Source: Caulobacter sp. FWC26 (lineage in GTDB: Bacteria; Pseudomonadota; Alphaproteobacteria; Caulobacterales; Caulobacteraceae). Taken from it: DNA of 64,000 bases. The position numbers and the translations under genes were made by a program. The DNA lies in contig NZ_CP033875.1 of the NCBI RefSeq assembly GCF_002742645.2, positions 3,760,001 through 3,824,000 of the forward strand. Reading direction: 5' to 3'. Positions within the stretch are counted from its first letter, which is position 1. Each line of letters begins with the position of its first letter. Below the pieces are notes generated by a model. That model ran no database searches. It was not told the origin of the DNA and saw only the letters and a list, made by a program, of their open reading frames with translations. This document shows positions 36,188 to 45,210 of this stretch, piece by piece.

Positions 36188-38740
36188 CTACAGTGCGCCT
36201 TGGCCGACCGCCGCCTCGCGGGCCACACTGCGGGCCAGGCAGCGGTCCATGACCGACAGCAGGTTGCGCAGGTCGATCGGCTTGGCCACATGGGCGTCGC
36301 AGCCAGCGTCGAGGCAGGTCTTGATCTGGGCCGACATCACGTCGGCGGTCAGGGCGATCACCGGCAGGCGCGCGAAGCGCGGGTCCAGGCGCAGGCGCCG
36401 GGTCGCCTCAAGGCCGTCCATCACCGGCATGTTGACGTCCATCAGGACAAGATCGACGGCCGCGCGTTCCAGGGCTTCCAGCGCCTGCTGACCGTTCTCG
36501 GCCTCGACAAGGTCGCAGTCGAACGGCTCCAGGAACAGGCGGATGACCCGGCGGTTCACCGGATGGTCGTCAACCACCAGCACGCGACGCCCCTGCAGCG
36601 CGGCGAAGCGGGCCTCTTCCTCGGCGCCCTCTTCCTCGAAGACCTGGGGCGCGGCGCTCTCCGCGCGATCGACCAACATCTCGATGGTGAAGATCGAGCC
36701 GACGCCCTCCTCGCTTTCGACCTTGATGTCGCCACGCATCATCTTGACCAGCCGGCGGGTGATGTTGAGGCCAAGGCCGGTGCCGCCAAAGTTACGGGTG
36801 GTCGAGGCGTCGGCCTGGGTGAAGGGGCGGAACAGCTTGGCCACCGTAGCCGCGTTCATGCCGATGCCGGTGTCGGCAACACGCAGGCGCACGCGCACCC
36901 GGTCGTCGCCTTCCGGATAGCAGGCCAGCGCCACCTCCACCTTGCCCTCGGAGGTGAACTTCAGGGCGTTGGAGACGAGGTTGGTCAGGCACTGACGCAC
37001 CCGCACCCCATCGAACATCAGGGGCCCCGGCGCCGCGCTCTCCAGCCGGAAGGTCAGGACCACGCCCTTCTCCAGCGCGGTCGGCTGATAGCCGCCGACG
37101 AGGCGCGCGCAGGTCTGGACGATGTCGCCGGCCGTCGGCGCGATCTCCAGCTTGCCCGCCTCGATCTTCGACAGGTCAAGAATGTCGTTCAACAGCACCA
37201 GCAGCGTATCGCCGCTGTCCATGATCAGCTCGACCTGCTCTCGCTGTTCATGGCGCAGGTCGCCCGCCCGCAGCGCCTGGGCCAGACCGAGCATCCCGTT
37301 CAGCGGCGTACGCAGTTCGTAGCTCATCATCGCCAGGAAAGCGGACTTGGCGGTGTTCGCGGCCTCGGCCCGTTGCTGCGCGCGCTTGAGGCGTCCCGAG
37401 GCTTGGCGCTGAAGGAAGGCCCAGGCCGCCGCACCGGCCACCAGCACGCCCAGCAGCAGGGCGATCACGCCCGAAGCCCGCGCCAGGCTGCGCGAGAGCC
37501 GAACCTCCTCGGTCAGGCGGCGGCTCTCGTCGCGCTTGGCCCGCAGTTCGCTCTCCAGGGCGGTCGACATCTCGGCCACCCCGCGCGCATAGGCCTTTCG
37601 GGCCGCGAGGCTGTCGGCCTTGCGCCAGGCGTCCAGCTTGCGGAAAGCCTCGGCGTCCCGGCCTTCGCCCCGGTCGATATAGGCCTCGACCAGAGCTTCC
37701 AGCGCCAGGTCGCGGCTAACGAGTGTTTCAGGCAGTCCCCTCAACTGGTCCAGATCGCGACGCGCGGCCTCGGACTGGCCCAACTGAGCTTGGGCCAGGG
37801 CGCGCTGACCCAGCATCCGCGCCTGCAGACGGCGGTCCGGCTTGACCAACAGGCCGGCGGCGGGCGCCAGACAGCTCATCACCTTGGCGGGCGTGTCGCG
37901 CAGGCCGGCGATCCGGGCGCAGAGGAAGCGGTCCCAGGTCAGGAGGTCGGGGTCGCCATCGGCGACGGTCAGCTTGTGATGCAAGGCCGCGAAGCGTTCG
38001 GCCGCGTCAAGCTCGCCCAGATCGGCGGCGGTGAAGGCGATGTCATAGACCCGCTCGATCTTACGGACATAGAAAGAGTCGCGTTCGTCCAGGGCGGCCG
38101 CCTGGGTCATGTGGTCCAGTGCGCCTTCCTTGTCGCCAAGGTCCGCCAGCGTGTAGCTGTGAACCTGGTGGAGTTCGGCCAGCAGAGGCTGGGCGATACG
38201 ACCGCGTCGCTCCAGTTCGCCGGTCAGCTCGGCCGCCAGCCTGGCGGCTTGCGCCCAGCGGCCGATCTGCCCCAAGTGGCGGACCCGCTCGATCCCCGCC
38301 ATCAGCCGGATATCGGGACCAGAACGTTGCAGGAAGCGATCCCAGTCGGCGTCCTGGAACGCCTGGAAGCCGCCGCTCTCGTGGCGATAGGCCAGGGTCT
38401 CCAGATCGACCAGCGCCAGCAGGGCGGCGTCCTTGTCGCGCTGGGCCACCGCCTTCGTCCGCGCCGCCCAGACGTCGAACGATCCACGGATCTGGTTGCT
38501 TTTGAACGCGTAGAGCACGCGCCACAGGCCATAGAGCCGGGTCTGGCCGGTCTCGCGCAGGGCGCGGGCGCCGGCGCGCTCGATATCCTCGTTGTCGCGG
38601 GGCGGCGCGCGCAGCTCATGCGCGCCGATCTCCTGGCTTAATTGCTCCAGCCGCTGCCCCAAAGGCGCATTGCTCTTGGCCCAGGCGCCCTCGGCGCTCA
38701 GGAGCAGAAACAAGACGACGGAGACAACACGAAGACGCAA
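36188..38740 (-). CDS. Hybrid sensor kinase with Tyr replacing the phospho-accepting His
   Basis: An 850-aa protein. It has a signal peptide (residues 1-21), a long periplasmic helical/TPR-like sensor (22-400), one TM (about 412-432), and a HisKA domain in which the H-box reads MMSYELRTPLNG, with Tyr474 where His is expected (codon TAC). The ATPase domain is intact (N-box 'NLVSNALKFT', G1 'DTGIGM', F 'FRPFTQAD', G2 'GGTGLGL'). A C-terminal receiver has Asp768 (VLMDVNMPVMDG) and Lys (VAKPIDL). Caulobacter DivL has the same Tyr-for-His change. It might act as a conformational pseudokinase, a phosphatase, or a device read through its receiver. Convergent with the aminotransferase; no partner nearby. 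Confidence 0.92.
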   Translation of the reverse strand: MRLRVVSVVLFLLLSAEGAWAKSNAPLGQRLEQLSQEIGAHELRAPPRDNEDIERAGARALRETGQTRLYGLWRVLYAFKSNQIRGSFDVWAARTKAVAQRDKDAALLALVDLETLAYRHESGGFQAFQDADWDRFLQRSGPDIRLMAGIERVRHLGQIGRWAQAARLAAELTGELERRGRIAQPLLAELHQVHSYTLADLGDKEGALDHMTQAAALDERDSFYVRKIERVYDIAFTAADLGELDAAERFAALHHKLTVADGDPDLLTWDRFLCARIAGLRDTPAKVMSCLAPAAGLLVKPDRRLQARMLGQRALAQAQLGQSEAARRDLDQLRGLPETLVSRDLALEALVEAYIDRGEGRDAEAFRKLDAWRKADSLAARKAYARGVAEMSTALESELRAKRDESRRLTEEVRLSRSLARASGVIALLLGVLVAGAAAWAFLQRQASGRLKRAQQRAEAANTAKSAFLAMMSYELRTPLNGMLGLAQALRAGDLRHEQREQVELIMDSGDTLLVLLNDILDLSKIEAGKLEIAPTAGDIVQTCARLVGGYQPTALEKGVVLTFRLESAAPGPLMFDGVRVRQCLTNLVSNALKFTSEGKVEVALACYPEGDDRVRVRLRVADTGIGMNAATVAKLFRPFTQADASTTRNFGGTGLGLNITRRLVKMMRGDIKVESEEGVGSIFTIEMLVDRAESAAPQVFEEEGAEEEARFAALQGRRVLVVDDHPVNRRVIRLFLEPFDCDLVEAENGQQALEALERAAVDLVLMDVNMPVMDGLEATRRLRLDPRFARLPVIALTADVMSAQIKTCLDAGCDAHVAKPIDLRNLLSVMDRCLARSVAREAAVGQGAL

Positions 38741-38818
38741 GCCGTTACCCTGAAGTTCAGGGCCACCCTTCGCGGCTAGAAATGTAAGACGGGTTAAGTC
38801 TAACGCCCGGGTTGCGCG

Positions 38819-39583
38819 TTAGATCGTCGCGCCGCCGTCCACCACCATGGCTTGTCCGGTCATGAAGCTGCCGGCCTTCGAAGCGAGATAGACCGCCGCC
38901 CCGGCGATCTCGTCCGGCTCGCCGATCCGGCGTAGCGGCACGCCCGTAGTGGAGCGCTTCAGGGTCTCGGGATTGTCCCACAGCGCCTTGGCGAAGTCGG
39001 TCTTGATCAGGCCGGGGGCAATGCAGTTGACCCGCACGTTGTCGGGGCCGAACTCGTGGGCAAGATTGCGCGCCAGCTGGAAATCGGCCGCCTTGGAGAT
39101 GTTGTAGGCGCCGATGATGGCGTTGCCGCGCAGGCCGCCGATCGAGCTGATGATGATGATCGAGCCGTCCTTGCGAGCCTGCATCTCGGGCGCGACCATC
39201 GAGATCAGCCAGTGGTTGCTGATGATGTTGTTGTCCAGGATCTTGCGGAACTGGTCGTCAGCGATCCCGGCCAGGGGACCGTAGTAAGGATTGCTGGCGG
39301 CGTTGCAGACACAGATGTCGATCTGGCCGAACGCCTTGCGGGTCTCGTCGACCAGAGCCTGAAGCTCTTCCTTGGAGGCGATGTTGGCGGGGACGGCGAT
39401 CGCGGCGCCCGCGCCGTGCTTTGCGTTCAGTTCCGCAGCCACCTCCTCGCAGGGTCCGGCCTTGCGCGACGAGATCACGACCTTGGCCCCGTGCTCGGCC
39501 ATCCGCTCGGCGATCGCCTTGCCGATCCCGCGCGAGGACCCCGTGATGATCGCCACCTTGCCGGTCAGGTCGAAGAGGTTCAT
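38819..39583 (-). CDS. Short-chain dehydrogenase/reductase
   Basis: A 254-aa classical SDR. The start at 39583 gives MNLFDLTGKVAIITGSSRGIGKAIA, i.e. the TGxxxGIG nucleotide motif at residues 13-19. 'VCNAASNPYYG' is the NNAG-equivalent, Ser in 'IIIISSIGG' and 'YNISKAA' (Y-x3-K) complete the catalytic set, and 'PGLIKTDF' and the C-terminal 'GQAMVVDGGATI' are typical. The early Arg residues favour NADP(H). The N-terminal ACP/CoA-type SDRs of this class often reduce 3-ketoacyl or other CoA-linked carbonyls; the exact substrate is unknown. An AAACGTTT palindrome lies 13 nt upstream of the start. Confidence 0.9.
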   Translation of the reverse strand: MNLFDLTGKVAIITGSSRGIGKAIAERMAEHGAKVVISSRKAGPCEEVAAELNAKHGAGAAIAVPANIASKEELQALVDETRKAFGQIDICVCNAASNPYYGPLAGIADDQFRKILDNNIISNHWLISMVAPEMQARKDGSIIIISSIGGLRGNAIIGAYNISKAADFQLARNLAHEFGPDNVRVNCIAPGLIKTDFAKALWDNPETLKRSTTGVPLRRIGEPDEIAGAAVYLASKAGSFMTGQAMVVDGGATI

Positions 39584-39756
39584 GTCGCGCGCCCTAAACG
39601 TTTGTTTGAATTTCAAGCACAGTGCGACCGGGGAAGCGCGGGGTCAAGCGCACGAGGATCTTCGCGCGCCGGGAAAGATTTTCATCCTCGCCCTGTCGGC
39701 GCACGCCCCATCGGCTCGTCCTTGGGGCAAGATCACGCCCGATACGGAGACGCCCC

Positions 39757-40239
39757 ATGCCCCTCGAAGCCACTCCCGCCGCCGATGACCGCGACCTCGT
39801 CCTGGAGCGGGTCATCGATGTCCCTGCCGACAAGCTCTACAAGTGCTGGACCACGCCTGAGCTGATGACCAAATGGTTCTGCCCAAAGCCCTGGTACGTT
39901 TCTGACGTGCGCCAGGACGTTCGCTCGGGCGGCAACAGCTACATGGTCATGAACGGTCCGGACGGCGAGCGCGTCCCGCAGCCGGGCGTCTATCTGGAGG
40001 TGATCCCGAACCAGAAGCTCGTCTTCACCGACGCCTTCACCGAGACCTGGAAGCCTTCGGAGAAGCCCTTCATGGTCGGGATCGTCACCTTCGAGGATCT
40101 GGGCGCCGGCAAGACCCGCTACCGCGCCGTGGCCCGCCACTGGACCGCCGAGGACAAGGCGGCTCACGAGCAGATGGGCTTCCACGAGGGCTGGGGCGTC
40201 GCGACCGACCAGCTGACGGCCCTGGCCAAGACGCTCTGA
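39757..40239 (+). CDS. SRPBCC/AHSA1-type ligand-binding protein
   Basis: A 160-aa START/SRPBCC-fold protein of the activator-of-Hsp90 (AHSA1) type. 'LVLERVIDVPADKLYKCWTTPELMTKWFCPKPW' is the diagnostic N-terminal strand-helix, 'GGNSYMVMNGPDGE' and 'VPNQKLVFTDAF' (here VIPNQKLVFTDAF) the sheet, and the C-terminal amphipathic helix 'HEQMGFHEGWGVATDQL' closes the hydrophobic pocket. Bacterial members bind small hydrophobic ligands or act in stress or efflux-related operons; no specific function is assigned. It precedes an MFS transporter by 50 nt on the same strand. Confidence 0.88.
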   Translation: MPLEATPAADDRDLVLERVIDVPADKLYKCWTTPELMTKWFCPKPWYVSDVRQDVRSGGNSYMVMNGPDGERVPQPGVYLEVIPNQKLVFTDAFTETWKPSEKPFMVGIVTFEDLGAGKTRYRAVARHWTAEDKAAHEQMGFHEGWGVATDQLTALAKTL

Positions 40240-40289
40240 GGCGCGAAACACCCTTGGCTCGCGCGGCGAAAAGGGCCATTTGCGCCGCC

Positions 40290-41669
40290 ATGAGCTCCGC
40301 CCTTCCGCCCGCGCGCCTGGTCGACAAGGCCCTCGTCCCGCGCTTTGCCTTGCTGTGCCTGGGCATCTGGCTGAACGCCGCCGACACCCTGGTGACGGCG
40401 ACGATCATGCCCAGCGTGGCCAGGGAGATCGGCGGCTATCAGTATTTCGGCTGGTCGGTCGCCGCCTATCTGACAGGCTCGATCGTGGCCGGGGCCTGCT
40501 CGGGCAAGCTGTCGGTCGCGCTAGGCCTGCGGACGGCGACGGCGCTCAGCGGTCTCGTCTACGCGATCGGCTGCGCCATGAGCGCGGTCGCGCCGGAGTT
40601 CGTCACCTTCATCGTCGGACGGCTGGTGCAGGGCCTGGGCGCGGGCGCCGTGGTGGCCCTCTGCTACGTCGCCATCACCGCCCTGTTCCCGCAGAGCCTT
40701 TGGCCGCGCGTCTATGGCGCGATCGCCGGGGTCTGGGGGGCGGCGACCCTGTTAGGCCCGACCCTGGGCGGCCTGTTCGCCGCCGCGGGCTTCTGGCAGG
40801 GGGCGTTCTGGATGTTCGTGGCCCAGGCGGTGATCTTTGTCGGGGCCGTGCTGGTGATGCTGCCGGGCGGCAAGCGCGAGGAAGGCGGCGCCCGGATCCC
40901 CAGCCTGCAACTGGCCCTGCTGGTGATCGCCGTCAGCCTGATCGGCGGCGCCGGGGTCGTGGCCTCGCCGCGCTGGGCGGTGACCCTGGCGGTCGGCGGC
41001 GTCATCGGCATGGCCGCGATGCTGGCCGCCAACAGCCACACCCAGGATCGGCTCTTACCGAAGTCCGCCGCCGATCTTCGCACCGCCACGGGGCTTGGCC
41101 TTCTGACCATCTTCGCCTGCGAGGCCGCGGTGATCGGCTTCACCGTCTATGGCCCGGCCTTCATCCAGGCCCGCCATGACGCTTCACCGCTGGTGGCGGG
41201 CTATGTCACCGGCGCCATCGCCGCCGGCTGGACGACCTGCGCCGTGGTCTTCGGCCATGTGCCGGCCCAGAAGGACGGCCAGTTCGTGCGTCTGGGCGCC
41301 GGCGTCATCGCCCTGGGGGCGGCGCTCAGCGCCTGGGCCGTGCCGCGCGGGAACCTGATCGAGACCTCGCTCGCCTTCGTCGTGCTGGGCGCGGGCTTTG
41401 GCCTCTGCCACGCCTTCATCGCCCGCCGCACCATCGCGGGGGCGCCGCCCGAAGAACAGGCCATGGCCTCGGGCGCGGTGCCGACCTCGCAACTGATCGG
41501 CGGCGCGGTCGGCTCGGCGGGCGCCGGCGCCATGGCCAATGTGCTGGGCTTTGGCCACCACGGCATCGATGCGGCGCTGGCCCAGAGTCACGGCGTCCTG
41601 CTGTTCGGGGCCTTCCTGCCGCTGGCCCTGATCGGCTTCGCGGCGGCGTGGCGGCTGGGGCGGGGTTAG
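40290..41669 (+). CDS. MFS transporter (DHA2/drug-efflux-like)
   Basis: A 459-aa inner-membrane protein with about 12-14 TM helices. The N-terminal half carries 'LVTATIMPSVAREIGGYQYFGWSVAAYLTGSIVAG', typical of EmrB/QacA-type drug:H+ antiporters (motif D1 'ADTLVTATIMPS'), 'GRLVQGLGAGAVVAL' (motif B with Arg) and 'GPTLGGLFAAAGFWQGAFWM' (motif C with Gly-Pro). I chose the ATG at 40290. Likely an exporter of toxic compounds or metabolites. It stands downstream of the AHSA1-like gene, possibly cotranscribed, and its stop overlaps the convergent hepT stop by 4 nt. Confidence 0.88.
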   Translation: MSSALPPARLVDKALVPRFALLCLGIWLNAADTLVTATIMPSVAREIGGYQYFGWSVAAYLTGSIVAGACSGKLSVALGLRTATALSGLVYAIGCAMSAVAPEFVTFIVGRLVQGLGAGAVVALCYVAITALFPQSLWPRVYGAIAGVWGAATLLGPTLGGLFAAAGFWQGAFWMFVAQAVIFVGAVLVMLPGGKREEGGARIPSLQLALLVIAVSLIGGAGVVASPRWAVTLAVGGVIGMAAMLAANSHTQDRLLPKSAADLRTATGLGLLTIFACEAAVIGFTVYGPAFIQARHDASPLVAGYVTGAIAAGWTTCAVVFGHVPAQKDGQFVRLGAGVIALGAALSAWAVPRGNLIETSLAFVVLGAGFGLCHAFIARRTIAGAPPEEQAMASGAVPTSQLIGGAVGSAGAGAMANVLGFGHHGIDAALAQSHGVLLFGAFLPLALIGFAAAWRLGRG

Positions 41670-42013
41670 GGCGTCAGTCGAGCGATGATCCGCTCGACTG
41701 CGGCACGTAGTCCAGGCAACTCGACCACAACGACCGACCAGACGATGGTGAAGCTGACGCTGGCATAGCCATGAGCAATTCGATTGCGAAGGTCGATTGC
41801 GGCGCGCCAATCGATCTCTTGCTCGAGATCTCGAACGGAAGTCGACAAGCGGGCGGCGCTTTCGCCAATGACCAGCAGGTTCATTGCGACCGCATCACGC
41901 CGCATCCGGTCCGCAAGAAACCCCGCCTGATCGACGCCTGCGACATAGGCCTCGATCTACTCGATCGACTCCAGCAGTTGGGCGAGGTGGGTGCGGGTCG
42001 AAGCGTCAGGCAA
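41666..42013 (-). pseudogene. hepT: HepT-like toxin (DUF86), interrupted by TAG at codon 19
   Basis: Reading from a TTG at 42013, which overlaps the mntA stop, gives the expected HepT start (THLAQLLESIE), a TAG at 41957-41959, and then in the same frame IEAYVAGVDQAGF... to the end. The HEPN active motif R-x4-H-x-Y is intact (RNRIAHGY). A GAG-to-TAG change explains the stop. Reinitiation at ATG 41905 would yield a 79-aa piece missing the first helix. HepT is an RNase toxin that MntA neutralises by AMPylating the motif Tyr. As read, the toxin is probably dead. Confidence 0.85.
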
Positions 42014-42296
42014 AGACGACGTCCCGTAAGACGGGCTCCTTCACCAGCCGGTGCAGGCCGTCTTCGGTAACAAGATCGACGGGTCGGCCCAGCAGCTCAA
42101 CCAAGTCTCGTTCGAGCCTGAAGAAGCCAAAGCCTGGTAATACCTCCGGCGCGAACTCGACCAGTACGTCCACGTCGCTATCCGGCCCCGCCTCGCCCCG
42201 CGCCGTGGAGCCGAACACGCCCACCCGCGCGACGCCGTAGCGGTCGAGCAACGGCTTGGCCGCGCGCAGCTTGGTGAGGGCCTCGTCGAGGGTCAT
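42006..42296 (-). CDS. mntA: MntA-type minimal nucleotidyltransferase antitoxin
   Basis: A 96-aa nucleotidyltransferase with the minimal NTase signature GS-x10-D-x-D ('VFGSTARGEAGPDSDVDVLVEF', residues 28-48). It ends with 'HRLVKEPVLRDVVFA', characteristic of antitoxins paired with HepT. In the MntA/HepT system it poly-AMPylates the HepT active-site Tyr. Its stop overlaps the hepT start. A perfect TATAAT lies 6 nt upstream of the ATG, so the mRNA is probably leaderless. The antitoxin is intact while the toxin gene carries a stop. Confidence 0.9.
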   Translation of the reverse strand: MTLDEALTKLRAAKPLLDRYGVARVGVFGSTARGEAGPDSDVDVLVEFAPEVLPGFGFFRLERDLVELLGRPVDLVTEDGLHRLVKEPVLRDVVFA

Positions 42297-42302
42297 GGCG
42301 GG

Positions 42303-42308
42303 ATTATA
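42303..42308 (-). promoter_or_regulatory. -10 element of mntA (leaderless promoter)
   Basis: On the minus strand GCTATAATC contains a perfect TATAAT, and ends 6 nt before the mntA ATG. Transcription would start at or next to the A of ATG. The -35 is weak. Confidence 0.6.
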
Positions 42309-42323
42309 GCACGAAACGCCCTA

Positions 42324-43094
42324 TCACCCGTAGGTCCCAACCTTGCTGACATCGGGCAGGTCCGTCGCGCCCCGGATCGGCAGGACGACACCGTTCGAGG
42401 TCCAGGGCGCGATCGGGAGTTCGGGCTGAACCGTGCGCAAGGCGGCCAAGGCCTCGTTCGGAAACAGCCCCGTTGGCGCAAGCGGCGCGGCCAGCAACGC
42501 GCTACGTCCCGCCGCCTGCGCGGCGGCGTCGGTCAGAACCAGGCGAAGCTCGCGCGGCCCGCTGGGCTGGACGGCAAAGGCGATCTCGTCCCAGCCGTAG
42601 GCTCGCCGCCACGGCGCGGCGAACACGCCAGCCTCGTCGATCCGGAGCTCGACCCTGGAGCGCCAAGCCCTGCAGGCGTAGAGGCCCGTCATCGCGAGCA
42701 GCCCGAAAGTGATCAGCAGCGCGGCGGCCACGCGCACAAGGTCGCCGATCCGCCAAAGCTCCCAGCTCAGGACAAGGAACGAGACAAGCCCGGTCACGAG
42801 GAACGGCAACAGCGCCAGACGTCGAATCCGGTCGGCCCGCGTCGTGCGCCAAACCCCCGCCTCATCCCGGTTGAATCGCCCCAGCACGTCCTCGGCCCGC
42901 TCCAGGGACAGCAGCCACCAGACACCCCCGATCGCCAGCACCAGGGGGAGGAACGGAAACACCAGCCGCGACTCCAACGGCCATTGCAGCCAGTTGGAGA
43001 CGACATGGACGCCGATCAGAACAGCTGCGAGCCGAAGCCAGCTCAGCCGCTCAGAGGTGAGAAACGTCCAGAACGATGACAACCCGCGCGCCAT
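42324..43094 (-). CDS. Membrane protein of unknown function (PH-like C-terminus)
   Basis: A 256-aa protein with TM helices at about residues 18-37, 45-62, 92-112 and 118-140. A soluble tail (145-256) starts 'RVELRIDEAGVFAAPWRRAYGWDEIAFAV', a pattern seen in bacterial PH-like domains of membrane proteins. No named family is recognised. It is monocistronic between mntA and the ethylmalonyl-CoA mutase gene, on the same strand as both, with about 30 nt to the mutase 3' end. Confidence 0.7.
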   Translation of the reverse strand: MARGLSSFWTFLTSERLSWLRLAAVLIGVHVVSNWLQWPLESRLVFPFLPLVLAIGGVWWLLSLERAEDVLGRFNRDEAGVWRTTRADRIRRLALLPFLVTGLVSFLVLSWELWRIGDLVRVAAALLITFGLLAMTGLYACRAWRSRVELRIDEAGVFAAPWRRAYGWDEIAFAVQPSGPRELRLVLTDAAAQAAGRSALLAAPLAPTGLFPNEALAALRTVQPELPIAPWTSNGVVLPIRGATDLPDVSKVGTYG

Positions 43095-43125
43095 TCGTTC
43101 AATCTAGGCGCGCATGGATCGCTTG

Positions 43126-45114
43126 TCACGCCTCGGCCAGCGCCGTGGACTCCACCAGCTTCACGACGTCGCCCATGATCTGCGTGATCTTGAAGTCCTT
43201 GGGCGTGTAGATCCGCGCCACGCCCATCTGTTTCAGGATCAGCGCGTCGTCGGGCGGGATGATGCCGCCGGCCACGACCGGGATGTCGCCCAGGCCCTCG
43301 GCGCGCATCACCCGGATCACCTCCTGCACCAGGTCAAGGTGCGAGCCCGACAGGATCGACAGCCCCACCACATGGGCGCGGCTTTCCTTGGCCCGGCGGA
43401 CGATCTCTTCCGGCGTCGAGCGGATGCCGTCATAGACCACCTCCATGCCGCAGGCGCGGGCGCGGGTGGCGATCTGTTCGGCGCCGTTGGAGTGACCGTC
43501 CAGGCCGGGCTTGCCGACGAGGTAGGTCAGGGTGCGGCCCAGCATCTGCGAGACCCGCTCGACCTCGCGCTTCACCGCCTCGACATCCTCGGCTTCGTTG
43601 GTCGAGACGACGACGGCGACGCCGGTCGGGCCGCGATATTCGCCGAACACCTCGCGCAGAGCGCCGGACCACTCGCCGGTGGTGACGCCGGCCTTGGCGG
43701 CGGCGATCGAGGGCTCCATGACGTTGCGGCCCTCGCGCGCGGCGGCCTTCAGCTCGGTCAGCGCAGCCTCGACGGCCGCGGCGTCACGGGCCTCGCGCCA
43801 GGCCTTGATGCGGGTGACGACCTCGGCTTCCAGGCGCGGATCGACGGTCTCGATCGCCCCTTCGCCCGCCGACAGCGGCGAGGCTTCGGTCTCGGTCCAG
43901 CGGTTGACGCCGACCACGGTCATTTCCCCGGTCTCGACCGCGCGCACCCGCTTGGCGTTGGAGGCGACGAGCTCGGACTTCATGTAGTCGATGGCGCTCG
44001 CGGCGCCGCCCATCTCGTCGATCAGGGCCAGTTGCTCCAGCGCGCCCTTCGACAGTTCGGCGACCTTGGCCTCGACGACGTGGCTGCCGTCGAACAGGTC
44101 TTCGTACTCCAGCAGGTCGGTCTCATAGGCCAGCACCTGCTGCAGGCGCAGCGACCACTGCTGGTCGAACGGGCGCGGCAGGCCCAGGGCCTCGTTCCAG
44201 GCCGGCAGCTGCAAGGCTCGGCAGCGGGCGTCCTTGCTGAGCGTGACGGCCAGGGCCTCGATCAGAATGCGGTAGACGTTATTCTCGGGCTGCTGCTCGG
44301 TCAGGCCCAGGCTGTTGACCTGCACCCCATAGCGGAAGCGGCGGGCCTTCTTGTCCTGCACGCCGTAGCGCTCCAGCAGGATCTGGTCCCACAGCTTGGT
44401 GAACGACCGCATCTTGCACAGCTCGGTGACGAACCGCACGCCGGCGTTGACGAAGAAGCTGATCCGCGAGGCGACGATCTCGAAGTCCTCGTCGGGCACT
44501 TGGCCGCCGGCCTTGACCGTATCGAGCACCGAGATCGCGGTGGCCAGGGCGAAGGCCAGCTCCTGCTCCGGTGTCGCGCCCGCCTCCTGCAGGTGGTAGC
44601 TGCAGACGTTCATCGGGTTCCACTTGGGAACCTCGCGATAGCACCAGGCGATCATGTCGCCGATCAGCCTCAAGGACGGACCCGGCGGGAAGATGTAGGT
44701 GCCGCGCGAGAGGTACTCCTTGATCAGGTCGTTCTGGGTGGTGCCCTGCAAGAGCTTGCGGTCGGCGCCCTGCTCGTCGGCCAGCGCCACGTACATGGCC
44801 AGGAGCCACGCCGCCGGGGCGTTGATGGTCATGGAGGTGTTCATCTTCTCCAGCGGGATCTCGCTGAAGAGCTGGCGCATGTCGCCCAGGTGGCTGATCG
44901 GCACCCCGACCTTGCCGACCTCGCCCCGCGCCAGGATGTGATCCGGGTCGTAGCCGGTCTGGGTGGGCAGGTCGAAGGCCACCGACAGGCCCGTCTGCCC
45001 CTTGGCGAGGTTCGCCCGATAGAGCGCGTTCGACTTCTCCGCCGTCGAGTGGCCGGCATAGGTGCGGAAGATCCACGGCGGATCGGGCGCGTGCTGATAC
45101 GGCTTGGCGGACAT
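43126..45114 (-). CDS. ecm: Ethylmalonyl-CoA mutase (MeaA), coenzyme B12-dependent
   Basis: A 662-aa acyl-CoA mutase, single chain with substrate TIM barrel (residues 1-510) and C-terminal cobalamin domain. The N-terminus 'PDPPWIFRTYAGHSTAEKSNALYRANLAKGQTGLSVAFDLPTQ' and the 'YISRGTYIFPPGPSLRLIGD' stretch are those of MeaA rather than methylmalonyl-CoA mutase. The B12 loop D539-x-H541-x2-G (GLDGHSNG) is intact. It converts ethylmalonyl-CoA to methylsuccinyl-CoA in acetyl-CoA assimilation. Its gene is downstream of, and probably cotranscribed with, the 118-aa gene and the crotonase; ccr is divergent. Its product is the substrate of Mcd (49974-51668). Confidence 0.94.
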   Translation of the reverse strand: MSAKPYQHAPDPPWIFRTYAGHSTAEKSNALYRANLAKGQTGLSVAFDLPTQTGYDPDHILARGEVGKVGVPISHLGDMRQLFSEIPLEKMNTSMTINAPAAWLLAMYVALADEQGADRKLLQGTTQNDLIKEYLSRGTYIFPPGPSLRLIGDMIAWCYREVPKWNPMNVCSYHLQEAGATPEQELAFALATAISVLDTVKAGGQVPDEDFEIVASRISFFVNAGVRFVTELCKMRSFTKLWDQILLERYGVQDKKARRFRYGVQVNSLGLTEQQPENNVYRILIEALAVTLSKDARCRALQLPAWNEALGLPRPFDQQWSLRLQQVLAYETDLLEYEDLFDGSHVVEAKVAELSKGALEQLALIDEMGGAASAIDYMKSELVASNAKRVRAVETGEMTVVGVNRWTETEASPLSAGEGAIETVDPRLEAEVVTRIKAWREARDAAAVEAALTELKAAAREGRNVMEPSIAAAKAGVTTGEWSGALREVFGEYRGPTGVAVVVSTNEAEDVEAVKREVERVSQMLGRTLTYLVGKPGLDGHSNGAEQIATRARACGMEVVYDGIRSTPEEIVRRAKESRAHVVGLSILSGSHLDLVQEVIRVMRAEGLGDIPVVAGGIIPPDDALILKQMGVARIYTPKDFKITQIMGDVVKLVESTALAEA

Positions 45115-45210
45115 GACGAACTCCCGGCGTTTTTTGGTTCTTGTTATCGCCGATCATGAGCCGGGATTTGCTGCGGCGCAATATGGATTTCGCGGATGCG
45201 AATGAAAGCC

